A stretch of 64,000 nucleotides of DNA, taken from assembly GCA_031308135.1 (NCBI GenBank), contig JAHLJT010004567.1, forward strand, positions 129,961,356-130,025,355. The letters run 5' to 3'. Under the pieces are notes generated by a model that saw nothing but the letters and a program-made list of their open reading frames with translations, searched no databases and was not told the DNA's origin. The position numbers and the translations under genes are program-made. Within the stretch, counting starts at the first letter, position 1. Each line of letters begins with the position of its first letter. Positions 23,948 through 32,489 of this stretch are shown here, piece after piece. Source of the DNA: Acheta domesticus (lineage: Eukaryota; Arthropoda; Insecta; Orthoptera; Gryllidae).

Positions 23948-24047
23948 TAGGGATGGGACTTCGATGACCATGTTTAATGTGTTGAAGAAAAATCGATATT
24001 TTAAACATCGATGTATTAACGGCGATGTTTTTAAAATCGATGTTTTG
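23948..24047. repeat. TAGGGATG followed by ATCGAT-rich repeats
   Basis: TAGGGATG at 23948-23955 is followed by several AATCGAT/CATCGAT motifs separated by T- and A-runs (AATCGATATTTTAAACATCG and later AAAATCGATG). TAGGGATG next to CGATA-type sequence also occurs at 17729 and 27811. Confidence 0.55.
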
Positions 24048-24084
24048 TTTCGAAATGAAACATTCCCATTATCACATTACTGAC

Positions 24085-24185
24085 GGTGGGGTGGGGTGGG
24101 GATGAGGTGGGGTGGGGTGAGGTGGGGGTGGGGTGAGGTGGGGGTGGTGATGAGGTGGGGGTGGGGTGAGGTGCGGTGGGTGGGG
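24085..24185. repeat. GGTGGGGTGAGGTGGGG-type minisatellite
   Basis: A short array of GGTGGGG, GATGAGG and GGTGAGG blocks with strong G bias on the plus strand. The runs of four or five G could form quadruplexes. Confidence 0.85.
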
Positions 24186-24189
24186 ATGG

Positions 24190-24221
24190 CGCTGGCGGCG
24201 GTGACAGTGGAGTCAGCGGCG

Positions 24222-24255
<34 letters not shown>

Positions 24256-24340
24256 CTGTGGCAGAGGCGGTGGCGGTGGCGGCGGCGGCGGAACAGGGGG
24301 AAAACGGGAGACGCCGTGAGGAGGCGGGCAGGGGAGAGGA
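24190..24340. repeat. (GGC)n-type trinucleotide repeat
   Basis: GGC and GGT triplets dominate, with an uninterrupted GGC run at about 24223-24253. It creates poly-Ala and poly-Gly-like frames on both strands, rejected as genes. Confidence 0.8.
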
Positions 24341-24344
24341 CGTA

Positions 24345-25688
24345 CCGTAAGAGAAACCGAAAGGGCACGTCCTCGATTCCTCCAAGACGTTCGACGCTAA
24401 GCTGCGAGTGGGATGAACAGCTACGAAGTTGACACTTGTTTTCCAGGCAGTAGCTACAAGTAATGAAGTGACTACGCAGAATTAAAGTTTTCAGTTAGGC
24501 GGTAATGCTAGATCTAATTCACAATATTCTGTTCAATGCCGCTTAATCGATGGGGTGACAAGCGACTGTTGATTTCGCCGTAGGAATTTGTAGGATGACA
24601 CCGGCCATCATGTAAAAAAAGTGTTCCACTGTTAAACCAGATTTGATCATCACTCCCAACACAATGCAAATGCAATTGGATCACGAAATGTTTATAGATT
24701 GGCATCGACTTCTGAATTCTTTAAGAATCAGATATGAATTTCTTTGGCGTACAACATAATAGAGACGGGAATTTGAACAAATTATTTCTTATGCACTTAT
24801 GTCTCTCGAGAAGGTCATTTGCCGCTTTAATGCTCGTTAACATAGTTGTGGTTTGCACCGACAATAAATACCCATTACTCGTGACATGTTTCCTAGTTTA
24901 TATACATTTAGCTTGATGCATCTAACCAAAACCTGTTCCTACTCTACACTGCGTATGTTTTTACTTAGTAATTAGACTTGCTTTCCCAGCACTCTACCAT
25001 TCAAGTTCACACACATTTTAATAATCATGTGGCCATTTGTTGGAGCTAGTTTATTTTATTATGTTTGATTTTTTTTCACATTCCGTGACGTCATTTCTCG
25101 GGGTGCCTCAAATGGGGGGATTTCTTTGTCTAATTTACCTACTCTTGTAAAATTTATTAATCCAAATTCTTCGAAAATTTACCCTATATTCATTTTACAG
25201 GGGGCAAATTCGAATAGCAGCCGGTCACTTAGTAATGCTGGCTATTGGAACCCTCCCTAATCTCAGGCGCTGGGTATATCTGTGTATTTTTCTGTTCTCT
25301 AATATTAATTTTCTTAACATCTTTCCAAATAAATAAGTACACTGAATTGGGATGAGTGTTCTTAAAAAATATCATTGAGTTGATGTGGACCCTAATAATT
25401 TACAATGCCTTCAGTTTTCCGTGCTCCGATTTCCTGTTTCAGTGTTCCGTAAAACATCAATAATTGCACAAGTAAAAAAGATTCCGTTTCAAAGAAATAG
25501 GTTCAATTATAGCTCCGCTCTTCAAATATTGACAATCATATCATATATAGATTCGAAGCTCATCTATACGAATGGAAACGCTGTCCCAGAGCATTCCCTC
25601 AAAATCCCTCACATTCCAATGGCGGGTTGGGAAGCTCCAGTGTGGGATGGCACGGCTTGTTCGCAATGCGTGGCATTGCTCGACGTAG
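24345..25688. other. AT-rich intergenic DNA
   Basis: I see no gene. Frames stay at about 100 codons or below and have no recognisable features. Confidence 0.5.
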
Positions 25689-25689
25689 G

Positions 25690-25955
25690 GTAGCTGTGAG
25701 GTGGCACGGAGTGTGTACCGTAACGTAGCCTGGCGTGTGGTACGGTGTAGCGAGCGTAGTGTTTAATGGCGTGTGCTGTGGCGTAGCGTAGCACAGCGTG
25801 TAGTGTGATATAATGTATGGCACGATGTGGTGTGGGTGTTGCGTTGTGTGTGATGTGGTATAGTGTGGTGTGATATATGGTACGGTGTAGAGTTGTGTGA
25901 TATATGGTGACGTAGGTGCGGTGCGGTGCGGTGCGGTGAGGTGCGTTGAGGTGAG
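25690..25955. repeat. Degenerate GTGTGGTGTGATATATGG-type repeats
   Basis: The plus strand repeats motifs such as GTGTGGT, GTGATATATGGT and GGTGTAG with variable spacing. It grades at 25917 into a cleaner GTGCG pentamer run. It appears to be the diverged left flank of the array at 25956-26260. Confidence 0.65.
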
Positions 25956-26260
25956 GTGAGGTGTGGCGTGGCGTGGCGTGACGCGGCGTGGCGTGGCGCA
26001 GCGTCGCGTGGAGTGGAGTGGAGTGGAGAGGAGTGGTGTGGCGTGGCGTGGCGCGGCGTTTGCGCGGCGTGGCGTGGCGCGGCGTGGCGCGGCGCGGCGT
26101 GGCGCGGCGTGGCGCGGCGTGGCGCGGCGTGGCGCGGCGTGGCGCGGCGTGGCGCGGCGTGGCGCGGCGTGGCGCGGCGTGGCGCGGCGTGGCGCGGCGT
26201 GGCGCGGCGTAGCGTGGCGTGGCGTGGCCTGGCGTGGCGCGGCGCGGCGCGGCTTAGTGA
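25956..26260. repeat. GC-rich array, 10-bp unit GGCGCGGCGT (5-bp sub-period)
   Basis: GGCGY pentamers form a tandem array. From about 26068 to 26205 a dimeric unit GGCGCGGCGT repeats about a dozen times almost perfectly, while the left part (GGCGTGGCGT, GGAGT) is more diverged. Frames on all strands (Arg/Gly/Trp/Ala or Arg/His/Ala/Pro repeats, up to 358 codons on the minus strand) are artefacts. Confidence 0.9.
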
Positions 26261-26680
26261 AGAGTCCGCGGCCTTCCGCGCTCCGTCCGCACACCTGTTC
26301 CGCGGCCCAGGCGCAGTGCCCCCTGCGGTCTAACGCGTGACCCGCGAGGCGAGGCCGCCGCATTCTACCGCCCCTCTCCCCTCCCCTCCTCCAATTCCCC
26401 GTCCTTCTCGCACCCACCGTCGGCGCTCCCGCTCCCTGCTCGCTGAGCTCGCATGGCGCTCGCGCCGCGCCGCGCCGCGCAGCGCCGCTGTCCTCGTCGC
26501 CGCCCGAAGGCCAGTTTATTTGCCTGCTCAATGGCAGTGGAATGTGTACGCGCCGCGCGCGCGGCGGAACGCTCCCGCCGCCGCCGCCCCGCGCCTCCCG
26601 AATTCCAACCCGCCGCGCCCACGTGCGATCGCTGCGCACACACAGAAGAGCTGTGGCGACGTGCGAACACCACACAACCT
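26261..26680. other. CpG-rich island
   Basis: Non-repetitive, very CpG-dense sequence, C-rich on the plus strand, ending sharply at about 26680. It is a candidate regulatory CpG island. No gene recognised. Confidence 0.5.
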
Positions 26681-26684
26681 AAAC

Positions 26685-27560
26685 TATATAATTAACGTAT
26701 TGTTACAAAAAGAAGTACACACAAGAACATAAATTGAATGAAATAATGGGAGTCTGTGATGCAGAGGCTTCGTCCAGTATACAAGAACTGGGAGCCGACG
26801 TACAGATCTGACTCTCACGTACGGTACGAATGTTTTCATCTTTCATTCACTTCAGGGCGAAGTTCGCTTCCTGGATTATTGCTTATCCTATCAATTCCAG
26901 AAAGAAAAAGCCTTACATGTGCACATGAACAACGAAAATCATCATTTGATTCAACACCTTTTCGTACGATCTTTTTTTTTAATTTCACAGTGCTGAAATA
27001 ATGTGATAACCATAAACATTTCAGAACATCTTTTATGGTTAATCATTTATCTAAATCCAAAATGCCATTAAATTCTGCTTTCTGTTAACAATCCTCATCC
27101 CGTTCTTCGATTATAATCTTATTCAGAATGATCCCTAGAGTGAAACACATCACTATCAAAATCAAAAAGAAAATATTAATAAAAATACTGCTCATTATCA
27201 ACCACAATGGCAGATTCACACGGGTTGGTCCAAAAAATACTTTTTAATACACAGTGAATGAAGGCAAACAAACTGTCAAAGGAGAAGGGAATGAGACGTC
27301 ACCAACTGACTCGAATCAGCAAGCAATACAGCGGGAAATCAGTATTTCAGAACCGCACGCTTTTTAGATGGAAATTCAACTCCTAATAATTGAAGAAAGT
27401 TTCTTTCTCCATTTGATGAGTGAAAAATAAATCTTCCCATACCCTTTATACCTCTCCCCGGTATCAATTTTGACAATTCTTCTATTTCGAATCCATTACA
27501 GGTTAAATTCTTCCCCTTCCAATGAGGCCTGTAACCAACACGTCGCTCTGCAATAACACA
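26685..27560. other. AT-rich intergenic DNA
   Basis: No gene or repeat identified. Confidence 0.5.
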
Positions 27561-27808
27561 CCGAGACGACCTCTTGCGTTGGAGGAGTCCCCGTGCACGC
27601 AACCCAAACAAACAACAGTCGCGTCGTAGCGGTCTGTGGGCGTGGGGAGGGGGCCAAGAGGGGGGAAGAGGCGCGAAGGAGTGGGCGGGAGGTTCGTTTG
27701 TAAAAGCACGTGCCGTGCAATGCCGTGCCGTGCCGCTCCGTGGTGACATGGCGATAAGCGGCGTCCTGTTCGCATCACGTCGGCACGCAGGGCGCACGAT
27801 AGAACACG
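27561..27808. other. GC-rich island with GTGCC pentamer block
   Basis: Moderately GC-rich, with pentamers of GTGCC/GTGCA/ATGCC type at 27711-27745. Frames on both strands overlap and show no motif. Confidence 0.45.
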
Positions 27809-27810
27809 TC

Positions 27811-28293
27811 TAGGGATGTTAACGATACGATACACAGTAGAGTCAGATATACGATATTTCTCTATCATCAACAGCAGTTCTTCTATTGTGTCCCCAGGGG
27901 CCAAACACTGAAGGCGCTAGTAGTGGGGCTTTTTTGGTGTAATTTAATACGTGTGTAGGGTTGACAGACTACGCCACAATTATCTTGTAACCAAAGATGT
28001 TTCAAATTTCAAACACTCCTTTCTGATTTCTCCACGCCGCCTAACCTTGACAAATGCAGCCCACAATGCACGCAGTCGTCCGAATATACTATACATACAT
28101 ATGGAGGTGTGTGTAAGTGCGCGCGAGCTTAAATCATTTATATGATATATTATGAAAATTAATAAGCACCAAGACTCACATTCCGCTACATCCAAACAGT
28201 AACTATCAAGAGGCCCAAAAACAGCACGTGACAGTATTTGACAGATTTACCCGAACCTTTTTGCGACTTATCGTTGTTATTATTGTAATGTGT
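27811..28293. other. AT-rich DNA beginning with a TAGGGATG motif
   Basis: TAGGGATG at 27811-27818 is followed by CGATACGATAC and ACGATATTTC sequence. This is the third place where TAGGGATG precedes CGATA-type motifs. No gene is seen in the remainder. Confidence 0.45.
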
Positions 28294-28425
28294 GGGATGT
28301 AAGTAGTGTGTAAATTAACAGAATGGTGAGATATAATAGAATAAAGGGTTTAATAATAACAATTATTAAACCCTTTATTCTATTATATCTCACCATTCTG
28401 TTAATTTACACACTACTTACATCCC
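28294..28425. repeat. Perfect palindrome, 64-bp arms, 4-nt loop
   Basis: 28294-28357 and 28362-28425 are exact reverse complements over 64 bp, separated only by AACA. The arms start GGGATGTAAGTAGTG and end TTTAATAAT at the centre. Flanking sequence outside the perfect arms shows weaker complementarity (TTGTAATG against the complement of CATTATAA). A transcript would fold into a perfect hairpin. It may be a very young fold-back insertion, a template-switch duplication or an assembly artefact. Confidence 0.97.
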
Positions 28426-28429
28426 CATT

Positions 28430-29335
28430 ATAAAAATACAATTCTTCAATGCACTAATGTCTCGTGCAACATATCTCCTGCGTTATCCTTCACAGAATGC
28501 TGACGAAATTTCGGCACGGACAGATAAGAATGGTAAACTAGCACAAGGTTTTAAAACAACACGTAGGAGACAAGGCATCGTGCTGAAGGTTTTTAAATTC
28601 AAACAACCCACAATGTGCACTTGCCATTGAAATCATGCGAATTTTTCCACGTTGGAACACCAGGGGGAAAAGCAAATATTCACGTCAAAAACCTATTCTT
28701 CCACTCTCTCGACTGTTCCGAATTTGAAGATACTTTATTTCTAGAAACTGGATGAGTAATATTCTATTATAAATGAACATTTTCAGGAACACAGAAGGGA
28801 GGTGAAACATATTCAAATCAAGTATATTAAGATGCGACTAAGCAAATAATTTTAATCCAAGGCTCACTAATGCAACAACAAAATCACGATCGTATGTTAA
28901 CAATGCCATTTAAACCACTGTCAACATACACTAACATATTTATGACTATTGTGTCTAACAAGTTGGAAAAGAAACTCCTTACTTCTTCACTTTCTCCTGA
29001 TCAATATTCTTCGATTTTTCTATAGTGGCTGTAAAATGAACCTTTTCAACAGTGATAAACACATTTCTGAGGCCACGAGACCACGTCGATTTCTGAGGCC
29101 ACGTCGAGAAGGACGTTCGCGAATTCATTTTATAAGACAGGAGGTGTAGCAATGACCAAATGCCAACGGCTACTATGAAAGAATAGAATCGTTTTTCACT
29201 TGATGGCTACTCCCTTTAACGAAGTCACATCACATCTCATGCATTTTAACTTGCCGATCATGCAATTTCTCATCTCTCATCACCTCGCGAACCAACGAAT
29301 GCTTGTCTTCTTTTGGAAGCCAAACCCCCGAGCAC
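28430..29335. other. AT-rich intergenic DNA
   Basis: No gene identified. A short duplication of TTTCTGAGGCCACG occurs near 29065 and 29091. Confidence 0.5.
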
Positions 29336-29735
29336 CGTACTCCGTTTCCAGCCACTTGATCCGCCCTCCCCCTCTTCCAAGAGAAGCTCATTCGCTCCCG
29401 CTCTGGCCGAGAGCGACGGGAAGCGGAAAACGAAGGGGAAGGTCGCGCTCCTGCCCGCGGCGGCAATGCACGCGCACGGGGCAGCCACATAAAATCCCAA
29501 ACGAACGGCCTGCGGTCACGGACGATAAAAGCGGGGCGATGAAAGCAGCTCGGGCGATAAAAAGACCGCAAAGCGGAAAACAAAACAAGACGAAGCCGCC
29601 GACGCTCGCGATGCCTTCGGCCCACGCGCAATCCTCCAGCCCGCCCCCGCGCCCCGTCCCCCGCTCCACGCCCTGCGCCTCGCCACGCGCCCGACCCGAG
29701 CCGCGTCCCCGCCCGGCGGCGCTTCTCCTCGCTCC
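29336..29735. other. CpG-rich island
   Basis: GC-rich, CpG-dense and non-repetitive, with GCGATGAAAGC and GCGATAAAAAG motifs near 29537-29565. Frames on both strands are Arg/Pro/Ala/Gly-rich artefacts. Confidence 0.5.
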
Positions 29736-29960
29736 ACTCCATCCCATTCTGTCTTGTCCCGGCCGGTTTGCGCTTCCTCCCGCCCCTTCCCGTTCGTCTT
29801 GCCACTTGCCGCCTCGTCCTGCCTAGCTCCATTTCACCGTAACTTGCTCCGCTCCGTTCCGTTTCGTCCTGTACCGTTCTGTCGCTGCGCAATCCATTCC
29901 AATCTGTCCTTTCCCACCCCATTCCGGTACTTTCCACTCCGTCCCATCCGATCACATGCT
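29736..29960 (+). repeat. Pyrimidine-rich degenerate pentamer array
   Basis: The plus strand is C/T-rich and steps in units of five such as CCGCT, CCGTT, TCGTC and CTGTC, most clearly at 29848-29885. Orientation is opposite (C-rich) to the array at 8.5 kb. Confidence 0.6.
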
Positions 29961-30194
29961 ACCGAACAATCGGTCGTTCGGACGTCCTCGTCAATCAGTA
30001 TCGCCCTACATCCGTGATGCGAGCGCCACCACTTGCACTGCATTGATCACAACGGGCGGCGATTGTCAATGTGCTATTGACAAAACTGCGAGTGTATCGT
30101 CTCATCTTATTTTCACCAGTAAGTTAATAGTGAATGATTAGTCGGCTGATCGAACCCAGCGCAAGGTGCAGGTGAGATGGGATGAAACAAGACG
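29961..30194. other. Mixed intergenic DNA
   Basis: Too short and featureless for a call. It ends at the target duplication of the M2 MITE. Confidence 0.4.
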
Positions 30195-30202
30195 GTGTAG
30201 AG

Positions 30203-30467
30203 CAGTGGCGGACCCAGGGGGCATGGGGGCCTTGCCCCCCCCCCGCCCAAGGCCTAGAGTTTTCGATTGTTACCTTCCTTTATTTGACCAAATTAATTTA
30301 AATATTTCTTTGAGTTAAAATGATGTAATTATTTAAACAATAATATTGTATAATATAATATAAATACTACAAAAATAATATACAATATAATAAATATGTT
30401 TAACAAAAATCTGTTAATGATATGCCCTCCCCCCCAAAAAAAAAACGATCGGCCGGATCACCCCCTG
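30203..30467 (+). mobile_element. hAT MITE, family M2 copy 2
   Basis: A 265-bp element with ends CAGTGGCGGACCCAGGGGGC and (complement) CAGGGGGTGATCC. The flanking octamers GTGTAGAG (30195-30202) and GTGTGGAG (30468-30475) match at 7 of 8 bases. The AT-rich centre matches 21620-21875 in reverse orientation (shared TATATTGTATA, TTTTTGTAGT and CAGATTTTTGTTAAA blocks). It is non-coding and internal to the hAT superfamily by TSD length and end sequence. Confidence 0.88.
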
Positions 30468-30539
30468 GTGTGGAGACGGCATAGGAAAAAATTCTCTTTC
30501 CTCCACGGTGACGGCGCAGCTGCAAGTGGACCACCTCGT

Positions 30540-30890
30540 GGGACGGTGAGTGCACGGCTCGCGTTCCTCTCCCCTCCCTCGGCCGCCCGGCCAGCAGCCC
30601 AGCCGGCCGGCCGGCCACTCGCCCGCCCCCCCCGCGACCACTTCCTGCGCCCGCCGCCTGTCCTTGGCGGCGGCTCATCATTTTGACCTTTTATCGCGCG
30701 CTATACAAGCCGAGGGTCCATTACGGACACAAACGGCGCTCATTGCCCCGCCACTCCGCGCCGCGTCGCGTCGCGTCGCATCGCGCTCGGAAGCAGCCAG
30801 AGCGAAGCGGAGCGGCCAGACAACGAGCCGCAGCGCGACAGGAGGCGGGGAAGGGAGAGAGGCGACGGGGGTGACTATGCTGTCATGGGC
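30540..30890. other. CpG-rich island with CGTCG pentamers
   Basis: GC-rich, with GGCCGGCC runs near 30603-30615 and CGCGTCGCGTCGCGT pentamers near 30762-30782. It directly precedes the G-rich minisatellite. No gene recognised. Confidence 0.5.
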
Positions 30891-30924
30891 GGGTGGGTGG
30901 GCGGGGCGGGAGGGACAAGACAGG

Positions 30925-31484
30925 GTTGGGAGGGGGACAGGGCGGCGTTGGGAGGGAGACAGGGCGGCGTTGGGAGGGGGACAGGGAGGCGTTGGGAGGG
31001 GGACAGGGCGGCGTTGGGAGGGGACAGGGCGGCGTTGGGAGGGTGACAGGCCGGCGTTGGGAGGGGGACAGGGAGGCGTTGGGAGGGGGACAGGGCGGCG
31101 TTGGGAGGGGGACAGGGCGGCGTTGGGAGGGGGACAGGGAGGCGTTGGGAGGGGGACAGGGCGGCGTTGGGAGGGGGACAGGGCGGCGTTGGGAGGGGGA
31201 CAGGGAGGCGTTGGGAGGGGGACAGGGAGGCGTTGGGAGGGGGACAGGGCGGCGTTGGGAGGGGGACAGGGCGGCGTTGGGAGGGGACAGGGCGGCGTTG
31301 GGGGGGAGATAGGGCGGCGTTGGGGAGGGGGGAAACGGCGGCGTTGGGGGGGGAGACAGGGCGGCGTTGGGGGGGAGACAGGGCGGCGTTGGGGGGGAGA
31401 CAGGGCGGCGTTGGGGGGGAGACAGGGCGGCGTTGGGGGGGAGACAGGGCGGCGTTGGGAGGGGGAGACAGGGCGGAAATGGGA
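30925..31484. repeat. 22-bp G-rich minisatellite, about 25 copies
   Basis: Unit about TGGGAGGGGGACAGGGCGGC plus GT. The first 17 or so copies carry TGGGAGGGGGACA; from about 31298 the unit switches to TGGGGGGGAGACA. An A/C variant (AGGGAGGCGT versus AGGGCGGCGT) follows an A-C-C order in the middle copies, suggesting 66-bp higher-order units. Because 22 is not a multiple of three, frames cycle through all three phases and stay open on both strands (up to 368 codons), coding Gly/Arg or Pro-rich repeats. These are not genes. Four G-runs per unit make quadruplex formation plausible. Confidence 0.95.
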
Positions 31485-31787
31485 GCAAGGACGTTGGCAG
31501 GGCAAGAGCGCCAGGGGGCGGGGTGGGACATGGTGGCGAGGACCGAGGACAGGCAGGGGCAGGGTTAGGGATGGGGTCACTGGGGGGGGGGGGGGTCGTG
31601 GAAGAAGTAGCAGTCGAAGCGAGGATGGTGGCATGATCTGGGTCGGTATTAAATAGCTGAGCGGATCTCATCGGGGCGACGGGTCACGGGGCAGGGGGAT
31701 GCGGATCAGCGGGGAGAGGAAGTGGCAAGGCGGTGTGGGGGACGGAGGCAACGCAAAGATGCAAGGGGCCACGGCTCCACACGGGAA
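31485..31787. other. G-rich non-array DNA
   Basis: G-rich continuation of the minisatellite without clear periodicity, including a run of 14 G at 31582-31595. It ends at the target duplication of the hAT-like element. Confidence 0.5.
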
Positions 31788-31795
31788 GTTATGAT

Positions 31796-32481
31796 TAGAG
31801 ACCGGATTTTTATGTAATTACATATTTTTTGTCTTTCAACTTATCGTTCTCAAAATTGTAATCTGGGCGAATCATAGCCCTCCTAACACAATATCGAATT
31901 TTTTCGTTACATATTTTTACGTATTTGGTACTATATTACATATTTTACATATTTTGCTGTTTTCACAATATATTTTCTTATTTTATCAATTTTTTTCAAT
32001 TTAATTTCATATTTTTTTATGAAAAGATGTATTTTTTTAAATCAGCATTTTTTCTACATTATTGGGAAATCTGCGTGTCCAAAATATCATTGACACCATT
32101 TTGTGATCTGTAACAGTAATTTCCGAGAAACTTTATGACCACCGACGTGTAACACTTCGATGAAGATGCTTCAGTGTATGTTTGCTGGTCGTAGATCTGG
32201 CCAGTTTGTGCGACGGCTTCTATTGAGATTAGTCTCGGCTGCTGAACTACGGTCCTGGATTACAATAGATTACGCTTTTCCTGCTGACGAGAAAGTTGTT
32301 TGATGTAAAGTGAGCAGTTTTTCTAAATGTAATTTCTTGCTATGTAAATGGTTTTTAATTAGAGAATTTTAATATACATATTATATCCGATTTTACAAAT
32401 TTATTACATATTCTTACTGTTTTCATTACATATTTATGTACATATTTTGTCGTGTAATACTACATATTTTTCCGGTCTCTA
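31796..32481. mobile_element. Non-autonomous hAT-like element, 686 bp, perfect TSD
   Basis: Ends TAGAGACCGGA (31796-31806) and its exact complement (32471-32481), flanked by a perfect 8-bp duplication GTTATGAT (31788-31795 and 32482-32489). The interior is AT-rich and carries many TACATATT/ACATATTTT motifs near both ends, possibly subterminal transposase-binding repeats (inference). The centre (about 32120-32290) is less AT-rich and could be a remnant of an autonomous parent. The only frame, 62 codons at 31925-32113, is Phe/Ile-rich and not credible. Confidence 0.9.
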
Positions 32482-32489
32482 GTTATGAT

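Noticed and set aside
24077..24385. Poly-Ala-containing frames of 84-102 codons on opposite strands
   Set aside because: Explained by the GGC triplet repeat and GGTGGGG minisatellite.
25599..26675. 358-codon minus-strand frame of Arg/Ala/Thr/Pro/His repeats
   Set aside because: Mostly the GGCGY pentamer array read in reverse. Other frames over the same DNA are also open.
30550..31671. Long Gly/Arg and Pro-rich frames on both strands (up to 368 codons)
   Set aside because: They arise from a 22-bp minisatellite lacking stop codons in any phase. Both strands and several frames are open at once.
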